Shown here piece after piece: positions 51,544-60,096 of a DNA stretch of 61,817 nt. A program made the position numbers and the translations under genes. The notes beneath the pieces are model-generated. The model was not told where the DNA came from. It searched no databases and saw only the letters and a program-made list of their open reading frames with translations. Origin of the DNA: Bog-756 sp049517675. GTDB lineage: Bacteria; Actinomycetota; Acidimicrobiia; Acidimicrobiales; RAAP-2. Position 1 is the stretch's first letter, and the number at the start of each line of letters is the position of its first letter. The stretch spans positions 1-61,817 of the forward strand of contig JBEKRV010000017.1 in NCBI GenBank assembly GCA_049517675.1, in the 5' to 3' direction.

Positions 51544-53427
51544 TCAATCCGGCCCAACCTCGGTCAGCACCAGATAGTGGGAATGCGCCGTGGCAATGAC
51601 CGCTTCGAGGTCGTCAGCCAGGAGGAACCCCTCGGCCATCAGGAGAGTGGCCGCGGCTGCGACTTGGGCTAGGTAGTCATCAACATCGCGGTAGCGACCC
51701 GACAATGCCTGGCGACGGTCGTGAGTCACGGTGGTCGGTAACTCCCGGGGAAACGAGAGGCTGTTGCCGGTGACCGAACCCAGAGAAGCCCACTGGGGGC
51801 CTTGGGCGAGAACCAGGTTCCAACCAGTGTGGGTGGCCATCGGCACGCTGAGCTCAGGGTGACGGATGCCGGCCACTTCGTTGGCGTCCTCGTCCAGAGC
51901 GGCGACGTACACGCACCCAGTCGTCGCAAGTTCATGATTGGCGGAGGACGGACTAAGTAATGCGCTTTCTTCAGGGGGAACGAGGCCAGTCACTGCGGCA
52001 AAACGATCGAGAGCCTGTTTGCGCGGAATGGCCGTACCGTCAGAGATCCGGGGCCGACGCGACGGCGGGGGCGCGATCCCGTCAACCACCCATTTTCGGA
52101 CCAGCTCCAGCACCGCCCGGCTGATGGGCGAAACAGGGAGAAAGTTGCGGGGGATACCGGGCCCTGTCGGGTTGGCGGGTGCGCCGCCGAGATGCTCAGT
52201 GCCGGCCAGATAGTAGGCACGCGTATCGGAGTCGAATTCGGACCGGTCTCGACCATTGTCGTCGATGTGAGCGAGGCTCCCGTCCCCCCGCCAATATTCC
52301 GACGCCGTGTCGACGGTTACCACCTTGGGTGCGGTACCACGCAACCGGTCGACGGCTACGAGTTCTCCGAAGGCGAAGGGAGGTCGGAGCGAGGATCCCT
52401 CGGCAAGGGCTTCAGAGGGTTGGCCGTAGCGGCAGTTGAACTCGCCGTAGCTGACGCCGGCGATGAATGGGAGCACTGCATCGAACACCTGTTGCCCCAT
52501 CTCATCGACGTTGAAACCATCGGCGAGGAACTGGCGAAGGAACCGTCCACTCTGTGACCACCCGACGGCGAAGCCGTGTTCTAGCTCGTCGCTTTCGGTC
52601 AATAGGTGCATGGCGACGTCTCGGAAGACGGCCAACCCTGCCCCGACCAGCGGGCATCTACTCGTTCTATAGCGAGCTCGATAGACAAGGTCCGGTTGAA
52701 AGCCGCCGGCTAGCCAGATGGAGGTGCGGTCACGGACGGGTGGCCCACTCCCCTCAGAGCGGGCGAACCTCCATACCGAGCGCGGAACTGTGCGGAACGA
52801 ATCACCACGACGAGTTGCAACCTCCAATACGGCATCGGGTTGATCGACGTCAGCGGCGGGGTAGCACACTGCCGTTCCAGATAGGTCCGAGGCCGATCGG
52901 AGAGGCAGCGAGGGGGCCGAGACCAGGAAGGGTTGCAGTTCGACGCGCACCGTTCCCTGGATCGGCCGGCCGTCGTCGTCGACGACCTCGGGTACCGAGC
53001 AGCCGAGGCGGTCGGCGCCGCGTGGAACGTCCCACTGCCAGCCGATCCAGGCCAGGGTCCATCCGTTCCGGAGGAGCCACCCGTCGCCGGGATCCAGGCC
53101 TGCCTCAGCGCCGAAGTGGGGCGGCCCGTCAAGGTTGAACGGCATTCCTCCGGTAGTACCGCGGTTGGGCACCACGCAGAGTAGACAACCGTTGCCACGA
53201 CGAGGGTCGGCCGGACCGAGCACGATGACGTCCGATTCCGCCTCTACCGTGCGGGTCGCCGATCGCTCGGCGCGGTCGAGATCAACTATCGCCCGATTGG
53301 CCGAATTATTCGGGTCCAACGCGACGATCGTCCGGAAGTGGAGTTGCCGGAACGCCCCTACCTCACCAAATGACATCTCGTCAGCGAACGCTGTCTCGTC
53401 AACGACGATCGCTCTCACAACGGACAC
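51544..53427 (-). CDS. Alpha/beta-hydrolase-domain protein (Abhydrolase_10-like)
   Basis: 627 aa. The nucleophile region is HGFAVGWSQSGRFLRQFLADGF, with S291 in G-W-S-Q-S-G. Other family features are LCVVPNRGTTGGMPFN near residue 85 and YYLAGTEHLGGAPANPTGPG near 400. These large proteins are often annotated as alpha/beta hydrolase domain-containing and occur in catabolic clusters; the substrate is unknown. No signal peptide is visible. GGAGGAG lies eight bases before the GTG start. It follows the solute-binding protein gene by 49 bp. Confidence 0.8.
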   Translation of the reverse strand: MSVVRAIVVDETAFADEMSFGEVGAFRQLHFRTIVALDPNNSANRAIVDLDRAERSATRTVEAESDVIVLGPADPRRGNGCLLCVVPNRGTTGGMPFNLDGPPHFGAEAGLDPGDGWLLRNGWTLAWIGWQWDVPRGADRLGCSVPEVVDDDGRPIQGTVRVELQPFLVSAPSLPLRSASDLSGTAVCYPAADVDQPDAVLEVATRRGDSFRTVPRSVWRFARSEGSGPPVRDRTSIWLAGGFQPDLVYRARYRTSRCPLVGAGLAVFRDVAMHLLTESDELEHGFAVGWSQSGRFLRQFLADGFNVDEMGQQVFDAVLPFIAGVSYGEFNCRYGQPSEALAEGSSLRPPFAFGELVAVDRLRGTAPKVVTVDTASEYWRGDGSLAHIDDNGRDRSEFDSDTRAYYLAGTEHLGGAPANPTGPGIPRNFLPVSPISRAVLELVRKWVVDGIAPPPSRRPRISDGTAIPRKQALDRFAAVTGLVPPEESALLSPSSANHELATTGCVYVAALDEDANEVAGIRHPELSVPMATHTGWNLVLAQGPQWASLGSVTGNSLSFPRELPTTVTHDRRQALSGRYRDVDDYLAQVAAAATLLMAEGFLLADDLEAVIATAHSHYLVLTEVGPD

Positions 53428-53476
53428 GGGAGCTTCTCCTCCACAGAGCCGCCTGCGGACATGGCTCTCACGTGCC

Positions 53477-55156
53477 TTACGAGCTCAGCCAGATCTGGCT
53501 AGGGAAGAACACCCCTTCGTCGAACCCATAGCCGACCGAGCCGTTCGGGAGCGTAAGCCCAGCGAAGTTCTGGACGCGCTCGCTGCCGATTGCAGCGTAC
53601 GGCGCCTGCTCCAGCCACAGGTTGGGAATGTCCACGGCAAGGCGCTGGTTCAACTTTCTGTAGGCGGCGACCCTCGTTGCTTCATTGGCGGTGGTGCGGC
53701 CCGATTGGAGTGCTGCCTCGATTTCCGGATCTGAGTTGCGAGAGAAGTTGAGTGCGAAGTTCCCTCCGCCACCGGTAGTGGTGGTTGAGAACCACGTGTA
53801 GTTCAAATCGGGATCGACCGCGCCATACTGGAGATCGATCGACGCTTGAAAGTGTCCGCTCACCAGATCGGAGATGAGCTCGGCAGGGTCGAGGACAGAC
53901 AGCTGGACGTCGAATCCGATCTGGTTCCACATCTGCTGCACGACCTGCACGAGCGATTCGAAGAGCGGGTCGGTAATGGTGCTCAATGTGAGCGATGGTG
54001 TGCCGTGCTGAGCTTTGTACTCGTTTACCAACGCTCTCCCGGCTGCCTGGTCATAGGCCGGGTAACCCGTGTCGCTGTAATACGGCGAACCGGGGAGGAA
54101 TAGTCCGTCGATCGGCTTGGTCAGGCCACCACCGATCACGTTCAGGACCGCAGCGACATCGAGCCCCATAGCCAGCGCCCGACGGATCCGCAGGTCATCG
54201 GTGGGCGCTGTGGTGGTGTTGAGCACAATGGACGTGATCGTGGGTTCCCCGACGACGCCACTGAGACTGTCCACGACTTGATACCCGGCCTTCCGGCTCA
54301 GGTCATTGATGGAGGTCGGGTCCGTGGTGACCATCAGATCGATGCTTCCCGACTGGAGCGAGTTGGCCCGTTGGCTCGAGTCGAGAATGGGCGTGAAGGT
54401 GACTTGATCGAGATGCGGTAACCCGTGCTGCCAGTAGTTCGGATTGCGGGTCGCAATGAAGTGACTGTTGGGCACCCACGAGGAGTAGACGAAGGGCCCG
54501 GTCCCGATTGGGACAGGTGTCAAGCCTGCGGCAGCCTGGTCGAGCATGGCCTGGCCGATGACATAGCCGCCTTGATTTGTGAGCGTGAAAGGGAAGTGTG
54601 GCCGCGGTTCATCCAGGGTGTAGGTCAGCGTGAGAGGGCCGCTTACCTCTGCGGTGATGCCCTTGGTGGCTTGTCCGGTCAGCGCTGATGAGGCCAGCGC
54701 CGTGAAGTTGTTCTTTACTACCGTGGCCGTCAGGTCGGAACCATCGCTGAAGGTGACTCCCGGACGCAGGGTGAGAGTCCATTCGGTGTAGTCGCCATTT
54801 GGGGTCATCGACGCGGCGAGGTACGGCTGCACCGTCCCGTCATCGGCCACCCACATCAACGGGTCATAGACGGTGTTGGCGTAGAGGATGCCGTTGGTGT
54901 CCCACCTGGCTGTGGCCGGGTTCAGACCGTTGACCTCTGCCAGGGTGCCAATGGTGATGGCACCCCCCTTCCTGGCGGTAGCGGTGTTGACTCCCGGTTT
55001 GGACGAACCCGACGGGTTGTGAGTTGAGGTGGACGAGGAATCCGCGCCCGATGAGCATCCGGACAGGCCGCCTGCCGCCCCAAGAACGGCCAGGCCACCG
55101 GCCGCAGTGCTCCCAGCGAGGAAGGACCGTCGGGACATAGGACTCTTCGGGCTCAT
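53477..55156 (-). CDS. ABC transporter solute-binding lipoprotein, family 5 (peptide/nickel/other)
   Basis: 559 aa. Tat signal SRRSFLAGSTAAGG and lipobox LSGC (about residue 34) indicate export and anchoring. The mature part is a family 5 fold: GGAITIGTLAEVNGLNPATARW, VYDPLMWVADDGTVQPYLAASM, and WTLTLRPGVTFSDGSDLTA. Family members carry oligopeptides, nickel, opines or other solutes. No permease or ATPase gene is adjacent, so it is an orphan receptor. The ATG overlaps the CrtC-like stop (ATGA). Confidence 0.92.
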   Translation of the reverse strand: MSPKSPMSRRSFLAGSTAAGGLAVLGAAGGLSGCSSGADSSSTSTHNPSGSSKPGVNTATARKGGAITIGTLAEVNGLNPATARWDTNGILYANTVYDPLMWVADDGTVQPYLAASMTPNGDYTEWTLTLRPGVTFSDGSDLTATVVKNNFTALASSALTGQATKGITAEVSGPLTLTYTLDEPRPHFPFTLTNQGGYVIGQAMLDQAAAGLTPVPIGTGPFVYSSWVPNSHFIATRNPNYWQHGLPHLDQVTFTPILDSSQRANSLQSGSIDLMVTTDPTSINDLSRKAGYQVVDSLSGVVGEPTITSIVLNTTTAPTDDLRIRRALAMGLDVAAVLNVIGGGLTKPIDGLFLPGSPYYSDTGYPAYDQAAGRALVNEYKAQHGTPSLTLSTITDPLFESLVQVVQQMWNQIGFDVQLSVLDPAELISDLVSGHFQASIDLQYGAVDPDLNYTWFSTTTTGGGGNFALNFSRNSDPEIEAALQSGRTTANEATRVAAYRKLNQRLAVDIPNLWLEQAPYAAIGSERVQNFAGLTLPNGSVGYGFDEGVFFPSQIWLSS

Positions 55157-56307
55157 GAGGCTGCCCGCTCATCGCTTGGCGACCCGGCTGTCAGATCGAC
55201 GTGGTCGTGCCTAGCCGAAGTGTGGCCGAAGTACATGAGTTCCCAGATACCGGGATCACTCACATCCTCGACTTTGACCCCTGCGACGAAGTGCTCCAGC
55301 TGTACATTGCCGGTAAAGCGAAGGTACGAGCCGTCGAATCGGGCGAGTCGGGCGAGGATGTGTTTGATGCCGGAGAGTTGGTCGATCAGCTGGGCATCCA
55401 CGATGGTCTGGCCCCAGTGGAATGTCACTCGGTAGCTCTCGTCTTCGAGTTCGTATTCGTACACGATGGCGTTACCGATCGGTTTGCCGCTCTGTTCGTC
55501 GATACGCTCGCCCTCGACGCTAAAGCGCACCTTCGACGAGTCGTCGGCAACTACGTTGTCGCCCTTGGCCATGAGGAATACCGGTATCTCGGCACTGTCG
55601 TAGGCGTATTCGGCTGTGATGTGACTGGCAATGATCGAATACGGTCCCGCCTGAGCCCTTCCCCAGTACCAGTGGTTGATGAGCTTGTTCATGGCCAGGT
55701 CGCCCCAGTTGTGATCGTGGTAGCCCACGCCGGTGAAGTGCTCCGTCGAGTCGCCGCTCGTGACAGCGACCGACACGGTGCCTTGGGGCACGGCAGGAAG
55801 CCAGGCGAAGACATACTCATCACGCCCCTCGAACAACAAGTGGCCGGTGGCCGGGCGCCACGACGGGACGTGGCTGGTCAGCTCCACATCGATGACGCAG
55901 TCATCATGGACCACGTGGATTTCGTAGTGACGGAGGTCGCCCCGGAAGGTGTGTTCCCCGATGCGCACGTCGCAGTGGTCGTGGCTGGCCTCGAACTGCG
56001 CCGCCGGACTGTGGTCTTCGACGACCAGAGGTACCGCACCGGGCCGGTCGAGGTTCACGGTCACGTACGGCTCGAGCGGACGGTCCGGCGACATTGGATT
56101 CTTGGTGTAGAACGCGATGACGAGCGCCGAGCCGTCGTCGAGATGGGCATCGAAGTACCACCACTCATATGAACCAGGCCCGCCGGTAGTTCGGAGTCCG
56201 TCCTCCCACCCTTCGATAACGTCGCTGCGCAGGCCGAAGCGACGAAAGTCCTCCGGTCCGTCTGCCAGGCGACAACCACCAATGCTCCCGTTTCGTCTCT
56301 GCTTCAT
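55153..56307 (-). CDS. CrtC/AttH-like protein (hydroxyneurosporene synthase family)
   Basis: 384 aa, two lipocalin-like halves. The start of the fold is GGPGSYEWWYFDAHLDDGSALVIAFYTKNP (about 42-71). Later come YHDHNWGDLAMNKLINHWYWGRAQAGPYSIIASHI (about 200) and FEFSP-like barrel strands. In phototrophs CrtC hydrates carotenoid precursors; the wider AttH group is uncharacterised. There is no carotenoid gene here, so the substrate is more likely another isoprenoid or lipid. It lies between a CoA-transferase and a solute-binding protein gene in one minus-strand run. Confidence 0.82.
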   Translation of the reverse strand: MKQRRNGSIGGCRLADGPEDFRRFGLRSDVIEGWEDGLRTTGGPGSYEWWYFDAHLDDGSALVIAFYTKNPMSPDRPLEPYVTVNLDRPGAVPLVVEDHSPAAQFEASHDHCDVRIGEHTFRGDLRHYEIHVVHDDCVIDVELTSHVPSWRPATGHLLFEGRDEYVFAWLPAVPQGTVSVAVTSGDSTEHFTGVGYHDHNWGDLAMNKLINHWYWGRAQAGPYSIIASHITAEYAYDSAEIPVFLMAKGDNVVADDSSKVRFSVEGERIDEQSGKPIGNAIVYEYELEDESYRVTFHWGQTIVDAQLIDQLSGIKHILARLARFDGSYLRFTGNVQLEHFVAGVKVEDVSDPGIWELMYFGHTSARHDHVDLTAGSPSDERAAS

Positions 56308-56414
56308 GGTGCTCCTCCTTCAAAGCGTCCATCGACTGCCCGCACTCATCGGTGCCGACGCCGGCGAATCATCGTGAGCCGTGTCACGTCCTCGTCCCCC
56401 TTCACAAGCGGGGC

Positions 56415-57884
56415 TCAGGACCGCCATTCAGGTCGGCTCGAGCCCCTCGGGACGAGAATGGGATCAGCCCACACCGGGGGCGTATGGGAGAAGCTGACTG
56501 GCGGTGCCAGCATGTGGACGTCCCCCAGGGGGCTGGGCGCGTCATAAGCGATCGGATCGCGCAGGCTATGGGCATCGTCGCAGCCAGCAAGGGAAGGATC
56601 CACGAGACCCAGCGAGCCGCACCACATGGCGGTTCTCGTGAGATTCACCGTCACATGCCACGAGCCGCCTTCGGTGGCCCGCTTGAGCAGTGCGGCCGTG
56701 GCGCCCACTGCACCCAGGTAGCCGGTGATGTAGTCGTTGATGAGAAAGGTGACAGGGAATCGTGGCTGCTCCTCGCTACCCTCCGCTGTCATCAGGCCGG
56801 AGGTGGCCGATCCGTTCATGTCGAAGCCACCGCGTCCGGCCCACGGGCCGGTCGCCCCGTAACAGGTCGCCGAGACGTAGACGATCCCCGGGTAGCGATC
56901 AGCCAGCTCCCGGGGGTCGAGTCCGCGACGCTCAAGTGCGCCCAGGCGATGATTGTTGACCACGACATCGGCCCCGGGTAGAAGCTCCATCGCCCGCTCC
57001 TTCCCGGGGCCGATGTCGAGGTCCAAATAGGCACTCCGCGATCCAACGTTGGCCTCGGCGTAGATGTACTCGTGCTCGTAGTCGTTGGGGCGCGTCGCCC
57101 CGAGTACATCGGCCCCCTGTTCAGCCAGGGTCCGTCCCACTGCGGGACCGGCCACCGCATGGGTGAACGACAAGACGCGCACTCCGTCAAAGGGTCGCTG
57201 GGACTCTCCGTAGTCGCGCGGCGGAGCATCGCCGATTCGTTCGAGACCTATCACCGGCTGGGAAGCCAGCAGCGCACCTTGCTCGTGAGCCAGCCACTCG
57301 TCCGTGGTCCGCACGACGCAGATTGGCAGACCCTTGGCGTTCGCCGCCTCTTCCAACTCGAACGCGTCCCAGGTTGCGATCACCTCGGCGACCCTGGTGG
57401 CGTCAGGTGGAACGTCCAAGAAACGGCACCATTTGGCGGCCAGGTGCGGATAGACGGCCGTGGCCATGACCCACCGTTGATCTGCCGTGCGATAGGGAGC
57501 CGCGAGGAACGGATTGTCGAGGATGAGAGCGTGAGGGGCCGGTTCACCATTGAGGGTGGGGTGCCAGAAGGCGCCCGGATTGATGGTGTGCACCGCTTGA
57601 CGAAGATCGAGATGGAGGTCCTGCGACGGGCCACCGCGATGACGGTGGAAGGCCACGGCGGCCACGGCCCCGGCCATCAGAGGCACCCCAATGCATGCTC
57701 CGAGTCGGTGCACCGCCGGGACGATCGGATCCCGGCCAGCGAACGTGACAGTACCTCCCGTATCCGCCTGGGAGAGGCCAACCTCTGTCAGGAGGTCGGC
57801 CAACGGGTTCTGCAGTTCGAAGTCGCCGATGTCAGCCGATGTCAGCCCGTCCGCCCCGTCAGGCAGGCTCGTCTCCGTCTTCAC
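56415..57884 (-). CDS. CoA-transferase family III (CaiB/BaiF-like)
   Basis: 489 aa. Moves CoA between carboxylates. Recognisable parts: RPFDGVRVLSFTHAVAGPAVGRTLAEQGADVLGA, AYLDLDIGPGKERAMELLPGADVVVNNHRLGALERRGLDPRELADRYPGIVYVSATCYGATGPWAGRGGFDMNGSATSGLM. The family N-terminal core here starts at about residue 235, after about 230 residues that resemble the C-terminal half of the same family, so the order looks rearranged relative to usual. The start is GTG at 57884, overlapping the tetR stop (GTGA). Confidence 0.85.
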   Translation of the reverse strand: MKTETSLPDGADGLTSADIGDFELQNPLADLLTEVGLSQADTGGTVTFAGRDPIVPAVHRLGACIGVPLMAGAVAAVAFHRHRGGPSQDLHLDLRQAVHTINPGAFWHPTLNGEPAPHALILDNPFLAAPYRTADQRWVMATAVYPHLAAKWCRFLDVPPDATRVAEVIATWDAFELEEAANAKGLPICVVRTTDEWLAHEQGALLASQPVIGLERIGDAPPRDYGESQRPFDGVRVLSFTHAVAGPAVGRTLAEQGADVLGATRPNDYEHEYIYAEANVGSRSAYLDLDIGPGKERAMELLPGADVVVNNHRLGALERRGLDPRELADRYPGIVYVSATCYGATGPWAGRGGFDMNGSATSGLMTAEGSEEQPRFPVTFLINDYITGYLGAVGATAALLKRATEGGSWHVTVNLTRTAMWCGSLGLVDPSLAGCDDAHSLRDPIAYDAPSPLGDVHMLAPPVSFSHTPPVWADPILVPRGSSRPEWRS

Positions 57885-58525
57885 TGAGGACCGCCCCCAG
57901 CAGCAGGACGGGCCAACTCCATCGGCACCGAGAAATACAGAAGCAGTGCCGTCACTGCACGGGGTCCAAGGTCGGAAGGCACAACTGTGCCCGCCGCGGC
58001 ATCCGTCAGTTCTTGAATGTCGCTCCCCTCGGTGACAGCGACGATCATGCGCGCAAGTTCGTTGACCGGAATAGTTGGGCGACGTCCAGCACGCTCCAGG
58101 GCTTCAGTGACAAGTACGGCGAGCTCGGAGCGCACGCGCCGCTCGTGGTCCACGAGGAGGGTGGCCACCCGAGGATGCCGGATGGCATGGAGGGAGAACT
58201 CCGCGGAGACGAGCGTCCACTTACGGTCCACGGAACGATCGGACCCTCTCGTCGGGACATCCGACCCCCCCGCCAACACGTCATCTCCCGGTGTGGCACG
58301 GCGGATCCACTCGGCCCTCTGCTCCCAGCTGCGATCGAGCAGAGCGAGGAACAGCGTGTCCTTGTTTGCGAAGTTGGAATAGAAAGCACCCTTGGTGAGC
58401 CCTGCTCGAGCGCAGATATCAGGAATTGAGGTCGCCCCGTATCCTTTCTCGGCGAATAGTTCCATCGCCGCGTCAAGCAGGGCCGTGATCGTGATGGGTC
58501 GGCGTTTCGTAGTTCCTCGTGGCAT
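57881..58525 (-). CDS. TetR-family transcriptional regulator
   Basis: 214 aa. The HTH is ITITALLDAAMELFAEKGYGATSIPDICARAGLTKGAFYSNFANKDTLFLALLDRSW (about 10-66). The C-terminal effector domain is typical in length. The gene is first in the minus-strand run with CoA-transferase, CrtC-like, solute-binding protein and hydrolase genes, and overlaps the first of them. A larger in-frame extension exists upstream but covers the promoter and has no family similarity. Confidence 0.92.
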   Translation of the reverse strand: MPRGTTKRRPITITALLDAAMELFAEKGYGATSIPDICARAGLTKGAFYSNFANKDTLFLALLDRSWEQRAEWIRRATPGDDVLAGGSDVPTRGSDRSVDRKWTLVSAEFSLHAIRHPRVATLLVDHERRVRSELAVLVTEALERAGRRPTIPVNELARMIVAVTEGSDIQELTDAAAGTVVPSDLGPRAVTALLLYFSVPMELARPAAGGGPQ

Positions 58526-58534
58526 GGGAAGCAC

Positions 58535-58572
58535 ACTATAGGATTCTTCCCGGTATGTAATACCTATCGGGA
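58535..58572 (-). promoter_or_regulatory. tetR (58525) promoter and operator with nested dyads
   Basis: -10 TATAGT at 58540-58535. Upstream are two overlapping inverted repeats: GGTAT-GTA-ATACC (58552-58564) and TCCCG with CGGGA (58548-58552 and 58568-58572). They cover the expected -35 region, suggesting autorepression. Confidence 0.6.
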
Positions 58573-58875
58573 TATTTATCCGCTCAGCGGGCTGACCTCC
58601 GTGATCGGCATCGGCCGAGGTGCCGGCGGATGACCAAGCCGTATCGTCCAGGTCGTATGGCAAATGGGCAGGTCCGAAACGTGCGGCCTGGCTTCTTCGG
58701 GGCCGTCGCCAGCCCGGTGCCGTTGGCCTCAGCCAATCAAGGAGCCCGCCAGCACTGCGGGCCCGCCGCGGGGCCCGCTTCTCAACGCCTCGTTCGATCG
58801 TTGATGCTGGCCGCCTAGAACGACCGAATGCGGGGTGTGCCAGCCGGATGGACACGCCTGGGTTCAGGTGCGCGG
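58573..58875. other. Gap between tetR promoter and the crtC-like fragment
   Basis: About 300 bp with no convincing gene. An in-frame extension of tetR runs through it on the minus strand but has biased, Arg/Pro-rich composition. It may hold decayed remains of the crtC-like fragment, though no matching residues could be traced. Confidence 0.5.
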
Positions 58876-59163
58876 TCATTGCATCGCATCCATGCAGATG
58901 GCACCGATGGGGAAGTTATTGCCGCCGATCAGTACGTGGCAACTTTCGGCACCGACCCTGAAGCGGGCAACCGGCGTGCGGCTCTCGAAGCACACCGGTG
59001 AGGTCCCCGGGCGATCCAGGCGCACGGCTACATACGGCTGGGTGGATCCGTCTTTGGCGCGAGGGTTGCCGACGTGGAAGAAGATCTCCACAGTTGATCC
59101 ATCAGCGAGATGTGCATCGAAATAGTTGATCTGTGAACTGCTGACACTGAAGATGTCGGCCAT
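58876..59163 (-). pseudogene. Truncated CrtC/AttH-like paralogue fragment
   Basis: 95 aa. NYFDAHLADGSTVEIFFHVGNP, then QPYVAVRLDRPGTSPVCFESRTPVARFRVGAESCHVLIGGNNFP, align with residues about 49-125 of the full 384-aa protein (YFDAHLDDGSALVIAFYTKNP, EPYVTVNLDRPGAVPLVVEDHSPAAQFEASHDHCDVRIGEHTF). The first 45 and last 260 residues are missing. It nevertheless keeps a good ribosome site (AAGGAGG, six bases before ATG) and a strong operator-flanked promoter, with an unusually long leader of about 180 bp. It may be decaying or a deliberately short protein. Confidence 0.75.
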
Positions 59164-59333
59164 GACGGCCCTCCTTTTCGAAGAATCAGGTGAAGTGCAA
59201 TCCCGGTCGCCTACTCGATCAGCAGGGCTAGTTCCGGCGGCAGCCCCGCTTCGACTGCTACTTCGCCATCTCTCCCCGCCATGGGCAGTCGCCCTTCTCG
59301 TAGTGATGTGACGACCACGCCGGTGTCCTTAAC

Positions 59334-59392
59334 GAAGGAATATTCTGTTTTTAACACTCGCGGATCGAGGTGTCAAGATAGAATGTTCCTTC
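59334..59392 (-). promoter_or_regulatory. Paired operator and leftward promoter between crtC fragment and tetR
   Basis: Half-sites gaaggaatattc (59334-59345) and gaatgttccttc (59381-59392) flank a minus-strand promoter: -35 TTGACA (59376-59371), 17-bp spacer, -10 TAAAAA (59353-59348). The gap from the upstream half-site to -35 is four bases, the same as at the exporter promoter. The right half-site also overlaps the expected -35 of the rightward tetR promoter. Confidence 0.82.
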
Positions 59393-59402
59393 TTTTTCCT
59401 GT

Positions 59403-59408
59403 TAGTGT
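59403..59408 (+). promoter_or_regulatory. -10 element (TAGTGT) of tetR at 59415
   Basis: TAGTGT, six bases, then the ATG at 59415; a leaderless arrangement. Its -35 region overlaps one operator half-site. Confidence 0.5.
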
Positions 59409-59414
59409 GGGGGT

Positions 59415-60053
59415 ATGCCCCGCATAAGTGACGAGCAGAGAAAAAACCGACGTGAGCAAGTTCTCGAAGCGGCGCGCCTGTGCCTTCAGGAGTACGGGCT
59501 TGAAGCCGTTTCGATGGAGATGATCATCGCCAGATCCGGGCTCTCAACCGGCGCCGTCTACGGCTACTTCAAAGGGAAGGACGAGATCATCAATGCAGTG
59601 GTGTCCGAAGGAACGGCGGCCATGGCCGAACAGCTGGCTCCGGTACTCACCAACCCAGAGCCGCCGCCACTCCCCCAGTTCGTCAGGGAGCTCCTAACCG
59701 CCGTGGTCGGCTTCGGACGGGATAAGGAGGCTGATGTCGATCGTCTGCTTGCGTCCATCCATGGCTGGAGTCACGCCCAGAGTGACCCAGAGCTCAAGGC
59801 GGCCACTCATGCCTCGTATGCAGGATTGCGCAAACTCCTCGCTCAAACTGTAAAGCGGTGGCAGGAAGCTGGGAGCTTCGACCCAGCCGCAGATCCCCAG
59901 GCCGTGGCGGAGTTGCTGACGTCGATCACCCTGGGGTTCGTGGCCCAACGGGCGCTGGCCGGAGCGGCTCACATCGATGCCCACGTGCATGCTCTCGAGG
60001 CCCTCACCCTTGGGTCCAGGGTCGGGAATGTCACACAGGGCGCCACGACCTGA
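59415..60053 (+). CDS. TetR-family regulator, probable owner of the paired operator
   Basis: 212 aa. The HTH is QRKNRREQVLEAARLCLQEYGLEAVSMEMIIARSGLSTGAVYGYFKGKDEIINAVV (about 8-63). The effector domain (about 75-200) is alpha-helical. It lies directly next to one copy of the paired operator, the other copy being at the exporter promoter. DHA2 exporters are commonly controlled by such TetR proteins, so it probably represses the exporter and itself until a toxic or lipid-like effector binds. Confidence 0.93.
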   Translation: MPRISDEQRKNRREQVLEAARLCLQEYGLEAVSMEMIIARSGLSTGAVYGYFKGKDEIINAVVSEGTAAMAEQLAPVLTNPEPPPLPQFVRELLTAVVGFGRDKEADVDRLLASIHGWSHAQSDPELKAATHASYAGLRKLLAQTVKRWQEAGSFDPAADPQAVAELLTSITLGFVAQRALAGAAHIDAHVHALEALTLGSRVGNVTQGATT

Positions 60054-60096
60054 TCCGCTCGCTTTCTGCGCACCCTGGTTCGGAAGTGAGCGGACG

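Noticed and set aside
58526..58879. N-terminal extension of the tetR at 58525
   Set aside because: The extra residues are Arg/Pro-biased, cover the promoter and operator, and TetR proteins of this type start just before the helix-turn-helix.
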